From the NCBI RefSeq assembly GCF_014205215.1, contig NZ_JACHNC010000001.1:7126501-7190500 (forward strand): a stretch of 64,000 bases of DNA, in the 5' to 3' direction. The stretch's first letter is position 1, and every line of letters starts with the position of its first letter. The DNA comes from Actinoplanes lobatus. GTDB lineage: Bacteria; Actinomycetota; Actinomycetes; Mycobacteriales; Micromonosporaceae. A program made the position numbers and the translations under genes. A model generated the notes under the pieces. It was not told the DNA's origin. It saw nothing but the letters and a program-made list of their open reading frames with translations, and did not search any database. Shown here piece after piece: positions 25,282-33,271 of this stretch.

Positions 25282-25306
25282 GGCCTTCACCCCCGGCTTG
25301 AAGGCC
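25282..25306. repeat. Left-end hairpin of the IS605-type element
   Basis: GGCCTTCA (25282-25289) pairs with TGAAGGCC (25299-25306). It lies 36 bp beyond the tnpA stop, where a left-end recognition hairpin is expected. Confidence 0.55.
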
Positions 25307-25309
25307 AGA

Positions 25310-25564
25310 GCACTGGCCCGCATTCCGGTAGCCGGCCGCGCCAGGCTCGACATCCACGAGTCCAGACGCGTCGACTCCGGATACTCGGCAGCCGTCGATG
25401 CCCGCTGCACGCCAGAGCGCCCGCGCGGCTCGGTCGAGGTTGTCGTCATTGACCGGGCCGAGAACCAGGTACAGCTCGTAGAAGCCGCCGGTCCAGTTCT
25501 CGCCGTCGTTCATGTCGTCTGCCTTCACGACATCAAGATCTTCGAACTGGGGGGTCAACGTCAC
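25310..25564 (-). pseudogene. Hypothetical gene truncated by the IS605-type insertion
   Basis: From GTG 25564 the minus-strand frame reads TLTPQFEDLDVVKADDMNDG, then GGFYELYLVLGPVNDDNLDR and AARALWRAAGIDGCRV, plausible coding text of an acidic soluble protein. Near 25310 it runs into the element end, so the C-terminus is lost. Family not recognised. Confidence 0.5.
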
Positions 25565-25709
25565 CCTATTTCCTCGCTGATCAACGCCGTTTGCGGCTGG
25601 TGACACGTTTGCCGGCACCTCTACGCGATCTGCGTGATTGATCTTGAGCAGCTCTCGGACATCCCGCTAGCCTTGCCTCACTGCGATCGCGACTCCCTGA
25701 GGAGAGGGC

Positions 25710-26105
25710 TTGCACGCCAAGATCAAGTGGCGAGGCGACGAAGATGGCCATCTCGTCACCTGCGATGAAGAGTTCCGGCACGCATTCTCGGAGGCAGAAC
25801 AGGATGCAGCCCGCCAGCCACTGATCGCTGTGGTCACTGTCGGCGATGGGGACTCGCTATCCATCGGGTTGGGTCGTGAGGTCTCGGTGTTGAGTTACGT
25901 GGGCGCATCCGGGAGCCCGCCGTACTTCAGCAGCCAAGGATCCGTGCGTGTGCGAGACGGCGAAGGCGTGGTGTTCCACTACTACGGGCACTGGTCGGAG
26001 TTCCCTCCGTCCGCTGCGGTGCCGGTAGAGGACGCCGTTGAAGCCGCTCACTATTTCTGCGAGCATGGCGAGTTATCCCCGCAGTTGGACTGGGTCGAGG
26101 TGTAG
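25710..26105 (+). CDS. Imm1-family immunity protein
   Basis: 131 residues. The central and C-terminal signature VLSYVGASGSPPYFSSQG, GEGVVFHYYGHWSEFPPSAA, VPVEDAVEAAHYFCEHGEL matches Imm1, which neutralises nucleic-acid deaminase toxins of polymorphic toxin systems. TTG 25710 has GAGGAGAGG directly upstream. No toxin gene is adjacent: upstream is a truncated gene and an IS605-type element, downstream a secreted protein on the other strand. It looks like an orphan immunity gene kept for protection against kin toxins. Confidence 0.8.
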   Translation: MHAKIKWRGDEDGHLVTCDEEFRHAFSEAEQDAARQPLIAVVTVGDGDSLSIGLGREVSVLSYVGASGSPPYFSSQGSVRVRDGEGVVFHYYGHWSEFPPSAAVPVEDAVEAAHYFCEHGELSPQLDWVEV

Positions 26106-26411
26106 GCCCACCCGCTTGCCGATGCGTGGCCCGCCAAGTCCTTCCTCACCCAGGCGGCCTAGTCCAGCGCAGGCTCCCCGCAAGATCGAGCAGCGTCACG
26201 GCTCAGCCGACATCGGTATCCGGGTCGCGCAGCGGCCTGAGCCGCTGCGCGCTCGACGGGGCGGGGAAGGTGTAATGCTAGTACGCATGTTCGATTGGCT
26301 GAGGCGGGTCCCGTGATCGGCTCTGTCACCCCACGTCATGAGACTCGGCATTAAGGTGCCGTTCAGGTGACCTTGCGGCTCTACGGGCTTCCGAGCGTGG
26401 GATGGGAGGAA
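26106..26411. other. Intergenic DNA without recognised gene
   Basis: Between the Imm1 gene and the convergent secreted-protein gene. Short frames only; no hairpin or known motif seen. Confidence 0.35.
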
Positions 26412-26783
26412 TCAGCAATACGCATAGTCTGCGCTGATGTCTTCCTCGATCCGAATATTGTCCCCCGAAATCCAGCCCTTAAGACTAGTGCCATCCCGTC
26501 GCACATACCACCAGGTATTGTTGTAGTCATTAACCACGTAGCAGCGGAGCCAAACCCTGTCGTAGCCGTAGACTTTGCCGACATTCGCGCAATCCGCGTA
26601 GTAAGCGTCCTTGAGATTCCAGGTGCCCGACTTTACGATCGCGGATCCGTCGCCGTTCGTGCTCGGGACATAACTAAAGCCGCACGCGGCGAATGCCGGC
26701 TGGGCCGTGGCGACGCCGAGTCCAGCAGTGAGCAATGTCGCAGCAATCCCTGCGCGCAATGCTCGGGCAATAGAAAAACGCAT
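26412..26783 (-). CDS. Small secreted SH3-like protein
   Basis: 123 residues. A Sec signal peptide (about 1-32, FSIARALRAGIAATLLTAGL, cleavage after AFA) is followed by a ~90-residue domain with YVPSTNGDGSAIVKSGTWNL, DRVWLRCYVVNDYNNTWWYV and RRDGTSLKGWISGDNI, the pattern of bacterial SH3-like cell-wall-binding domains (a final strand with GWI). Four Cys suggest disulfides. AAGGAG lies 8 nt before ATG 26783. AT content is higher than in neighbours, hinting at a separate origin. The 26784-27171 region upstream has no gene. Confidence 0.75.
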   Translation of the reverse strand: MRFSIARALRAGIAATLLTAGLGVATAQPAFAACGFSYVPSTNGDGSAIVKSGTWNLKDAYYADCANVGKVYGYDRVWLRCYVVNDYNNTWWYVRRDGTSLKGWISGDNIRIEEDISADYAYC

Positions 26784-27171
26784 CCTATGACTCCTTCCTT
26801 GCGGGGCCAAATGCCCCACAAATAGTCTTTCGTTTCGAGCGCCGCGTGAGTGCCGTGACGACCGGTGGCCGCATGTCCGCCACCCTGCTGCAGCGTTGCC
26901 GCCGCGGTGAGCGGGTGGCCGGAGCGACGGTAGCGCAGCCGACCGTGGCGTGGTCAACTAGCGGCCTGATCGGCCATACATTTCCGCATTTTTCGGGCTA
27001 CCGAAGACCTCACCCGATCCGCAGACGGCGAACCCGGACTAGCCAGGACATATCTAAATTATGTTCTCAAACCGCAGGTCATCTGGCTGGAAAGTCACCC
27101 ACGTCCTGGGGCTCCTCTATCATGCATGTCCATGAGACTTGACATTCCAGGCGGCCGAGCCAGGCCCCCAC

Positions 27172-27390
27172 TCAGTCGTTTATCGGCTTCCGCTTGTCGA
27201 GCAACTCCGGAAATGCTGTCTGGAGCACGCAGAATTCGTTATCCCATGGGTCGCGCATAATCCAGAAGTCGAAGCCGCGTGTTTGCTGGCGATCCCAACG
27301 TTTGGCCCCAAGCGACTCAAGACGACGAACCTCGGCTTCAAGCATCATCGGATTCAAGGTCGAGATGAATGCGTTCCTCAGCGGTGTTGT
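27172..27390 (-). pseudogene. VOC/glyoxalase-family C-terminal fragment
   Basis: Minus-strand text AEVRRLESLGAKRWDRQQTR then FWIMRDPWDNEFCVLQTAF is the end of a VOC-fold protein (usual DPEGNEFCV; the Glu is a metal ligand). The N-terminal half is cut off where an IS605-type element begins near 27391. Confidence 0.75.
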
Positions 27391-27395
27391 CAACT

Positions 27396-27417
27396 ACCCG
27401 CCCATGAATGGGTGGGT
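27396..27417. repeat. Right-end hairpin of the IS605-type element
   Basis: ACCCGCCCAT pairs with ATGGGTGGGT across GA, with one G-T pair. The equivalent at 44216-44237 confirms it as an element end and probable omega-RNA 3' segment. Confidence 0.6.
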
Positions 27418-27448
27418 TTGTGGATCTCTTCCCCCGCTGGCTGCGAGG

Positions 27449-28600
27449 TCAGGCCACGTGTGGGCGGCTGACTGCGCCCCAGCTCTCGGCACCGCGGTGG
27501 GCGATGTTGAGGGCCGCGTTGTGGTCGGCGTGGGCAACGACCCCGCGCGACCGGCAGGTGAAGGTTTCCTGGTTCGGCCGGTTGCGTTTGTCGCGGTGAC
27601 CGCACCGGTGACAGGTTTGCGAGGTGTAGCGGGGGTCCACTTGGACCAGCGGTACACCGGCCCGGCGGGCCTTGTACGCCACGTACGTGCCGAGTTGGTG
27701 GAACGACCATGAGGAGAGGGTGACCCGTTGGGGCTTTCTCAGCCGGACCCGGTCACGGATCCCCGTCAACTGTTCAACGGCGATACCGCGGCCGGTGCGT
27801 GCAGCCTCGGTCACGATGGTCTTGGCGATGATGTGATTCTGGTTCGCGGCGTGCCGCGCCTCCTTGCGACGGCGCCGGTGCAGCAGCCGTTTCGCGGACT
27901 GGCTGTTCTTGGCCTGCAACCGCTGCCGTAGCCGGGCCTGGCGGCGGCGATAGCCGTTGAGTTCGGCCCCGGCGTGCCGGGTGCCGTCGGAGTCGTAGGC
28001 GATGTTGACGATGCCCATATCAACACCGAGGAACCCGGCCGGCTCGATCAGCTCCGGTTCGGGCACCTCGATGGTGGCGTACAGGAACCACATGCCGTCA
28101 CGGTGCAGCAGATCGCATTCACCGACCGGCCGGGTCGCGACCGCTGTGAGCTGATCCGCCGAGCCGGTGAACGCCACGTTCTTGAGCCGCCCGGTTGTGG
28201 TCCAGATCGACACGGTCCGGGCGTCGTGCTGCCAGGACAGCATCCGCGCGTCGTACGGCTGTGCCGCATCCCAGCGAAACACGACCGGGCCGGCCTCGAC
28301 TCTGCGGCGGCGCCTGCTGCCGGGTCTGCCGTAACGGCCGGCTTTCAGGTTGGCCTGCAACGTCGTGTACGCGTCGCAGACCTTCTTGATCACATGCTGC
28401 GCGGCCTGCGCACCCAACCCGCAATCCGCTTTGACCGCCTGGTAGGAGTGTTTCCGCAGGTCATAGTTGCGGTAACAGCCGACGGTACGGGCGGTGGCGG
28501 CAACCTGGGACGCGGCGGTGTTGCAGGCCCGCAAAGTGGCCTCCAGCGCCGACGCCTGTACAGGCGTCGGCAGGAGCTTCACCTGCACCACCAGCTTCAC
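27449..28600 (-). CDS. tnpB: TnpB nuclease homologue with a damaged zinc ribbon
   Basis: 383 residues. The RuvC motifs are present: Asp in FLGVDMGIVNIAYDSDG, Glu in GIAVEQLTGI and Asp in VAHADHNAALNIA. The zinc ribbon reads CHRCGHRDKRN...FTCRSRG, so the fourth Cys (CRSCG in the sister protein at 44.3 kb) is Arg. Zinc binding is likely impaired, though the catalytic acids remain. The two proteins are clearly close paralogues along their whole length. It depends on a TnpA supplied elsewhere. Confidence 0.92.
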   Translation of the reverse strand: MKLVVQVKLLPTPVQASALEATLRACNTAASQVAATARTVGCYRNYDLRKHSYQAVKADCGLGAQAAQHVIKKVCDAYTTLQANLKAGRYGRPGSRRRRRVEAGPVVFRWDAAQPYDARMLSWQHDARTVSIWTTTGRLKNVAFTGSADQLTAVATRPVGECDLLHRDGMWFLYATIEVPEPELIEPAGFLGVDMGIVNIAYDSDGTRHAGAELNGYRRRQARLRQRLQAKNSQSAKRLLHRRRRKEARHAANQNHIIAKTIVTEAARTGRGIAVEQLTGIRDRVRLRKPQRVTLSSWSFHQLGTYVAYKARRAGVPLVQVDPRYTSQTCHRCGHRDKRNRPNQETFTCRSRGVVAHADHNAALNIAHRGAESWGAVSRPHVA

Positions 28601-28825
28601 GTCGATCAGTTTAGATACGACTATGTCACCCGAACAGACACTTTATCCCCGACGTTCGGGTACACAACGTCAGACCATCCACAACTGCATCAAGCCCGCC
28701 GCGAGCACCCGCGAGCACCCGTGGCACCTCACCGACCATGCGGCGGCCAACCCCTCAGCGTCGTCCGCGCGCACAGCGAAACCAGAACCGTCCAGGTGGG
28801 TGACGGCGTTCCTCCCGGCCGTGAA

Positions 28826-28948
28826 CGACTCCGTTGGGCAACTCGCAAACCGGACGCCGATTCCAGGCCCACCAAGGCTCTGGCCTCGGTCGAGCATCGA
28901 CGTTCATGCGCCCCGTCGCGACGGTTTGGTCATTTACCAACGGAGTCG
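28826..28948. mobile_element. 123-bp MITE-like insertion with perfect 12-bp terminal repeats
   Basis: CGACTCCGTTGG at the left end is exactly inverted at the right end, and matching positions continue to about 27 bp (including CAAACCG at positions 21-27 of each arm). It is bounded by TGAA on both sides (28822-28825 and 28949-28952). The sister element has one TGAA in the loop of the same hairpin (45890-45893), giving the empty site. No coding capacity. Confidence 0.8.
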
Positions 28949-29077
28949 TGAACGGCCGGGGTTCCCGCCTTATGGACTGCTGAACTCCGCGTCCCCCGGA
29001 AGAAGCCCGGGAAGGCATGGGACAGTGATGAGGCACTACGGCGCGTGCTGCGCCAGACGGCCGCGTCCGGGCGCTGG

Positions 29078-29166
29078 GCTTGTTCCTGGCGGATCCCCTC
29101 GACGTGCCGACCGAGGCGGTGGACTACGTCGCGGGGCAGGTCGGCGTGGCGGATCCGTCGGTGGGA
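29078..29166 (+). pseudogene. Tn3-family transposase N-terminal (DUF4158) fragment
   Basis: Plus-strand text LFLADPLDVPTEAVDYVAGQ then VGVADPSV matches the DUF4158 region at the start of Tn3 transposases (typically FLPDPTDVPPEVVDYLAEQLGIADPS). Sequence before and after is in other frames or unrelated. Confidence 0.65.
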
Positions 29167-29169
29167 GTT

Positions 29170-29216
29170 GTTCCACTTCCTTGGAACCGGAACGTTCCAA
29201 CCTTCGGAAGTGGAAC
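29170..29216. repeat. Nested double palindrome
   Basis: The outer arms GTTCCACTTCC (29170-29180) and GGAAGTGGAAC (29206-29216) enclose inner arms TTGGAAC (29181-29187) and GTTCCAA (29194-29200). All pairs are perfect, with a 5-nt bulge (29201-29205). It directly follows the Tn3 transposase remnant. Confidence 0.7.
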
Positions 29217-29308
29217 GGATGCGTCGCCAGGGAACGGGGTCAGAAGGGCGCGATCAGTTCGACGGCTCGGCGGGCAGCTTCCTGGGCGCCTTCACCCGGG
29301 AACCCTTC

Positions 29309-29333
29309 GTTGCTGCAAAGTATGTGCAGCAAC
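29309..29333. promoter_or_regulatory. 9-bp perfect inverted repeat upstream of the HEAT-repeat gene
   Basis: GTTGCTGCA (29309-29317) and TGCAGCAAC (29325-29333) flank a 7-nt AT-richer spacer, about 110 bp before GTG 29441. It may be an operator or a leader hairpin. Confidence 0.45.
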
Positions 29334-29440
29334 GTGCCAGCACGATCATTCGATGGCTGGCTGCGTGCGTCCGCTCACCGACGGTCAATCTTTGCGCAAT
29401 GATGTGGCACTCAAGATCAAACCGATTAGCATGCGTCCCC

Positions 29441-29998
29441 GTGACCACACCGGAAGACATCCTCGCCACCACCGCCTGGGGGGATCTGGAAGACGCCTAC
29501 GGTTCCGCGGAGGACCTGCCCGGCCTGTTGCAGCCGCTCCTCAACGGGGAGACGGCCGACTTCGCCGCGGCCATGCACACCCTGACCTGGAACCTGACCC
29601 ACCAGGGCAACCTCTACTCGGCCACCCTGCCGGCTGCGCGATACGTCGTCGCCGTCCTGACCGATCCGCGCACCAAGGCGGGCAAGGCGGCCATGCTGAG
29701 CTGGCTGAACGTGCTCGTCGGCAGCGCCATCGAGTTCGAGGAGTTCGACAACGAGCCGGACGCCGACGCCGTCCGCGAGGCGATCCCGTCCTTCTATCCG
29801 GCGGTCGCCGCCAACTTCGAACACACCAACCCGGTGGTACGGGTGGCCGCCCGCCGCGCCGCCCTCACCATGCTCGACCGCTCCGGCCTGGAGCACGAGC
29901 GCGCCGCGGCGGCCCCGCACCTGCTCGCCGAGCCCGAACTGCTGACCGACTCCGAACAGGGCGTGGTCCGCGCCGCCGTCGCCGGCTGGGAGGCCTGA
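29441..29998 (+). CDS. HEAT-repeat-like protein
   Basis: 185 residues, entirely alpha-helical and acidic. Helix pairs such as AMHTLTWNLTHQGNLYSATL, AARYVVAVLTDPRTKAGKAA, MLSWLNVLVG and VRVAARRAALTMLDRS resemble HEAT-like units, a scaffold for protein contacts. GTG 29441 is preferred because upstream codons in the frame belong to transposon debris. Actinomycetes have many such proteins of unknown role. No partner gene is adjacent: upstream is Tn3 debris, downstream a truncated ligase on the other strand. Confidence 0.7.
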   Translation: MTTPEDILATTAWGDLEDAYGSAEDLPGLLQPLLNGETADFAAAMHTLTWNLTHQGNLYSATLPAARYVVAVLTDPRTKAGKAAMLSWLNVLVGSAIEFEEFDNEPDADAVREAIPSFYPAVAANFEHTNPVVRVAARRAALTMLDRSGLEHERAAAAPHLLAEPELLTDSEQGVVRAAVAGWEA

Positions 29999-30028
29999 GC
30001 CAGGGCCGCGCGGTGGGCGTCCCGCACC

Positions 30029-30240
30029 TCAGCCCCTGATGGCGGGGTCCTGGCAGAGCGAGGCCAGATCGCCGTCGCGGAGGAGGTCCCGCATCGCCGC
30101 CCGGCGCACCTTGCCGCTGGTGGTCCGGAGCACCGTGCCGGGCCGGAGAAGCGTCACCATGCCGACACCGACCCCGAACTCCCGGCGGTGCGGCGGAAGT
30201 CGGCGGCCAGGATCCGCAGCCCTTCCTCGGGCATGATGGC
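30029..30240 (-). pseudogene. Fatty-acyl-AMP ligase (FadD/FAAL) C-terminal fragment
   Basis: Minus-strand text REFGVGVGMVTLLRPGTVLR, TTSGKVRRAAMRDLLRDGDL matches the end of FAAL enzymes, including the conserved catalytic-loop lysine (TTSGKV). A frameshift near 30185 separates the preceding helix (ILAADFRRTA). Upstream it is replaced by recombinase sequence on the other strand. Confidence 0.75.
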
Positions 30241-30670
30241 GGCGGCGCAGGATCCCGAGCCGGTGGTGAGCGAGCCGGTCCGGCAGGCGCGGGCCCGGCT
30301 GGCCGACTGCGACACGAAACTCGCCCAGTACCGGGCGGCCCTGGACTCGGGGGCGGCCCCTGTGGTGGTCACCGGCTGGATCAGCGAGGTCCAGAACCAG
30401 CGCAGGCGGGCCTCCGAGGTGCTGAACGCGCCCCGACCTCAGCGGACCGCGAGGATGAGCCCGGACCAGATCGCCGACATGGTCGGGCAACTCGGTGACA
30501 TCGTCACCGTGCTGGACGAGGCGGATCCCGAAGATCTGGCCGAGATCTACCGGCAACTCGGGCTCCGGCCGACGTATCATCCGGAAATGCAGAAAGTCCG
30601 CGTCCGGGCACAGCCTGTAGCGGACTCTCATGGGAAACCGTTGGTGTCCGAGGCCCAACACTCAGCTTGA
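30239..30670 (+). pseudogene. Large serine recombinase C-terminal fragment
   Basis: The frame contains RARLADCDTKLAQYRAALDS, GAAPVVVTGWISEVQNQRRR and LGLRPTYHPEMQKVRV, typical of the coiled-coil and end of actinobacterial site-specific serine recombinases. The catalytic resolvase domain and zinc ribbon are missing. The piece joins the FAAL fragment head-on near 30240, marking a recombination junction. Confidence 0.75.
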
Positions 30671-30781
30671 GCACACGGTTATTGCTTCGAAGTCGCTGGC
30701 TCGGAGGTAGCCGGTCGGTCCTCAGCCTCAGCGTCGCTGGGCCAAGCCAGCTCGGCGTTGGCGTTGCCGCTACCCGCCCCG

Positions 30782-30893
30782 ATCACCGACCCGGGCCGGC
30801 TGACCCGACTCGGCATCCGTCGTCGTGATCGCCTCGGTGGCGTCCTCCACGAGTACGAACACGCCGCCTAACCTGCCCGGATGACATTCTCGG
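30782..30893. repeat. Transposase/integrase-like tail, copy 2 of a dispersed repeat
   Basis: Plus-strand frame ends TRLGIRRRDRLGGVLHEYEH-AA with a TAA at 30869-30871, followed by GATGACATTCTCG. The last ~54 bp match 19017-19070. The rest of 30671-30970 holds no gene. Confidence 0.5.
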
Positions 30894-30970
30894 CAGTTAC
30901 GACGTCGTCGTCGGCGGTGCAGGGATCGGGTCTTTTCCAGGCCGCCCGAAACATCTGCCCACCTTCGACA

Positions 30971-31474
30971 CTACGGCTCGGCCGCGTCGTTCATCGCGCG
31001 CTGCTCGAGCAGAGCGTCGAGCAGATCAAGATCGTCGGGGGCCAGCCAGGTCTCCTCCAACGCGGCACCACCGGCCCGCCGGATCGCCGCCGTCAGCGGC
31101 CCGGCCCACAGATGCTCGATCAGGGCGACTGCCGCAGCGGAGCCGACCGGTACCGCCTCAGCCAGGGACCACACCGGCCTCCCGGCAGGATCGGCACCCA
31201 GCGACGGTTCCGCCGAGGAGGCCCCACCGGTAGGCGCTTCGGCATCGCTGTCCGGGTGGGCGAACAACGCGACAGCGATCCCGCCGAGCCCGGCATCGGC
31301 ACCGTCCGGTGCGGCCAGCGTTTCAAGGGTGCCGTCCGCCGCCCGCGAGACGAGCAACAGGTCGACCAGCCGCACAATCCCGGCATTCCGCAGCCGGGTG
31401 AACTCCGAGAGCACCTCGCCGGACAACGCCGGCCGGTCGAAGCCCACGACGAGAACCTGCACTGGTCCCCTCAT
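30971..31474 (-). CDS. DUF6325/DUF1269-type protein
   Basis: 167 residues. It opens GPVQVLVVGFDRPALSGEVL then SEFTRLRNAGIVRLVDLLLV, the usual start of this actinobacterial family, followed by a Gly/Ala-rich middle (GSAAAVALIEHLWAGPLTAA) and an acidic end. The start ATG overlaps the stop of the upstream SHOCT gene. The SHOCT plus DUF6325 pair is common in actinomycetes; function is unknown, perhaps membrane-associated signalling. Confidence 0.85.
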   Translation of the reverse strand: MRGPVQVLVVGFDRPALSGEVLSEFTRLRNAGIVRLVDLLLVSRAADGTLETLAAPDGADAGLGGIAVALFAHPDSDAEAPTGGASSAEPSLGADPAGRPVWSLAEAVPVGSAAAVALIEHLWAGPLTAAIRRAGGAALEETWLAPDDLDLLDALLEQRAMNDAAEP

Positions 31475-31725
31475 TGCTGCATCCGCGTACGCAGCGTGCG
31501 GTACTCCTCGGCGGTGATCACGCCGGAGTCGAGCAGGTGCTGCAGCGCATCCAACGGTTCCGCGGCCTGCCCCGCAGCAGGCGGCCGGGCATCCGGCGGC
31601 CGGGCAGCAGGCGGCGGCGTCGGGTGGGACGCGGCGTAGGCCTGCGCAGGCGTGAACCGGCCACCGTAGTAGGGCACGTTGCCGGTCATCCCGGCACGCA
31701 ACAACTGCCTGGGCACCAACAGCAT
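31471..31725 (-). CDS. SHOCT-domain small protein
   Basis: 84 residues. A short N-terminus (RQLLRAGMTGNVPYYGGRFT) leads to a Pro/Ala-rich linker and then the SHOCT motif LDALQHLLDSGVITAEEYRT. SHOCT modules are short C-terminal oligomerisation or contact segments. Four-base overlap with the DUF6325 gene indicates co-translation. A minus-strand frame ending at 31735, just upstream, has plausible codon use but no recognisable family. Confidence 0.85.
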   Translation of the reverse strand: MLLVPRQLLRAGMTGNVPYYGGRFTPAQAYAASHPTPPPAARPPDARPPAAGQAAEPLDALQHLLDSGVITAEEYRTLRTRMQQ

Positions 31726-31956
31726 CGGCCCTCCTCATCGACGAATCTCCAGCTGACCGGCCCCGGGCGGCAGCGCGTCCGCCCGGACCGCGGATGCCGG
31801 ACGGTCATCCATGATCGCCACGCCGACCGCCCACCATGCTGGCCCCCGCCGGACCTGGGCACATCCTTCGTGCAGGATGGTTCCCGCCGACACCCGCCCA
31901 GCCCGGAAACACCCTCGACATGGCCCGGCGGCGCCGTCCCTCATTTCAACCTGGCT

Positions 31957-32475
31957 GGACGTCTCGCCGGGTGAACCGGGCGAGACCGGCCCAGGTGAGC
32001 ATCGCCGCGGTGGCCATCATGATGATCAGCGGTGTCCACGTCATCTGCTCGGCGGGCAGGATCGGTGTGGCCGAGAACGGCAGCACGTCGAGCACCCAGC
32101 CCGGCAGGTGGAGTGTGTCACCGATCAGCCATGACGATGCAGAGGGCCGCGACGACGCCCCAGGTCACCGGGATCGCCACGCGTGGCAGATAGCCGAACA
32201 GCAGCACGGCGAGCCCGGTGAGCACCATGACGGCCGGCCAATAGACCAGAGCCGTCCCGGCGATCCGCAGGCCCTGCGAGGCGTCACCGATCGTGGCCCC
32301 GTACCCGACGCCGAGCAACCCGCCGCCCAGAGCGAGCAGTGCCGCAGCGCCGACCGTCGGGATCAGCAGGCGTTCGAGCACCCACCGGGTCCGCGACAGC
32401 GCGCCTGCCAGTTGCGGCTTGAGGATCCCGCTCGCCTCGTCCGCCCGCAGCTGCGTGGCGGACTGGATGGCGCTA
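31957..32475 (-). pseudogene. ABC-2-type permease, C-terminal half with a frameshift
   Basis: Minus-strand text RADEASGILKPQLAGALSRT, RWVLERLLIPTVGAAALLAL, GGGLLGVGYGATIGDAS and PVTWGVVAALCIVM is that of antibiotic-export ABC permeases. Near 32115 a shift moves the frame to GDTLHLPGWVLDVLPFSATP, ILPAEQMTWTPLIIMMATAA and a normal C-terminus. The N-terminal half is missing upstream of 32475. Confidence 0.75.
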
Positions 32476-32770
32476 CTGCGCCCTGATCACCGGGCCTGTC
32501 CGCATCGTCTGCCTTGAGCCGCGAGAACCGAACTTCCAGACGAGACCAGCTATCCGGATCTCCGAGGAAGGCGCCTCTTCTGCCGCAGACAATGCGCGCG
32601 TGGTCTCGTCTCTGCCCGTGCCCGGCGCGTCTGCCGGAAACTGGCTGTAGTCGCCGTTGATGACGCAGCGGCTGCTCCGTGGAGGCACTGCGCTGGAGCC
32701 AGAGGTTGAACGGCAGGCTCACCGTTGTTCGTCAGGGCTTCAGGCGCGGCTCCGGTGATGCCTCAGCCGA
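32476..32770. other. Junction region without a clear gene
   Basis: A minus-strand frame (about 32473-32688) has moderately plausible codon use (INGDYSQFPADAPGTGRDET) but no recognised family or ribosome site. Confidence 0.3.
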
Positions 32771-33271
32771 TCATCCGGCCGAGGCGGGCAGGTCGCGGGC
32801 GTTGAACCTGCCTCCCGCGTACGCCTGCAGCACGGCAGCCACTTGGGCGGGTGCCTCGCGAAGCTCGTCGATTTGGATCACCAGGCAGCCGGGGCGGTCG
32901 TCGCCCTTGCGGCGGTAGCCGAACTTGAAGCCGAGCTCGGCGCCCGGCACGGGCCAGATGATTAGGTGCGGGGCCGACGAAGGGTCGACGAAATGGACCC
33001 GTTCAATGCTGACCTCGGCCAGCGCAGCCCACGGAACGTCCGCGTTGAGGCCGTCGCAGCGGATGGAGAGGCCGGCTTCGCCCACAGCCAGCCGGAACGG
33101 GTGGCGGATGATCTGGTAGATCCGGGCGATGCCGAGGAAAGCGAGGATCGCACCCATCGCGTAGGCGATCCATGGCCCGAGGGTGAACTCGTAGCCGATG
33201 AGATTCAGCAGCGCAGGTAAGGCGAACAGCGCGACGCCGAGCAGGACGAGCAGAAGCGCCGTACGGAGCAT
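32771..33271 (-). CDS. Small membrane protein with PH-like C-terminal domain
   Basis: 166 residues: two hydrophobic helices (about 2-22, LRTALLLVLLGVALFALPAL, and 32-52, GPWIAYAMGAILAFLGIARI) and a cytosolic domain RLAVGEAGLSIRCDGLNADV, PWAALAEVSIERVHFVDP, PHLIIWPVPGAELG with the beta pattern of PH-like/YcxB-type domains. Role unknown. ATG 33271 gives the natural N-terminal helix; the upstream open frame lacks homology. The 33272-33615 gap holds no recognised gene. Confidence 0.65.
   Translation of the reverse strand: MLRTALLLVLLGVALFALPALLNLIGYEFTLGPWIAYAMGAILAFLGIARIYQIIRHPFRLAVGEAGLSIRCDGLNADVPWAALAEVSIERVHFVDPSSAPHLIIWPVPGAELGFKFGYRRKGDDRPGCLVIQIDELREAPAQVAAVLQAYAGGRFNARDLPASAG

Larger units (their letters stand above)
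23558..25310. mobile_element. IS200/IS605-type element with tnpA and tnpB (complete-looking)
   Basis: tnpB (minus) and tnpA (plus) diverge from a 24-bp region. The tnpB end carries a subterminal 9-bp hairpin (23562-23583) and the tnpA end another (25282-25306), the imperfect palindromes expected in elements moved as single-stranded circles. Both genes look intact. Flanks are two truncated or displaced genes (ends at 23559 and about 25310). Exact ends are inferred from the hairpins. Confidence 0.8.
27391..28986. mobile_element. IS605-type element with tnpB, tnpA lost, and a nested 123-bp insertion
   Basis: The right end starts at CAACTACCCGCCCATGAATG, and the left end has the hairpin and CTGCTGAA seen in the sister element at 44.2-45.9 kb. 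Only a trace of tnpA remains at about 28660-28700. A 123-bp inverted-repeat insertion (28826-28948) splits the left-end hairpin. Boundaries follow the alignment with the sister copy. Confidence 0.8.

Noticed and set aside
31735..31944. Minus-strand frame just upstream of the SHOCT gene
   Set aside because: Its last ~30 residues look plausible, but no start or family could be supported.
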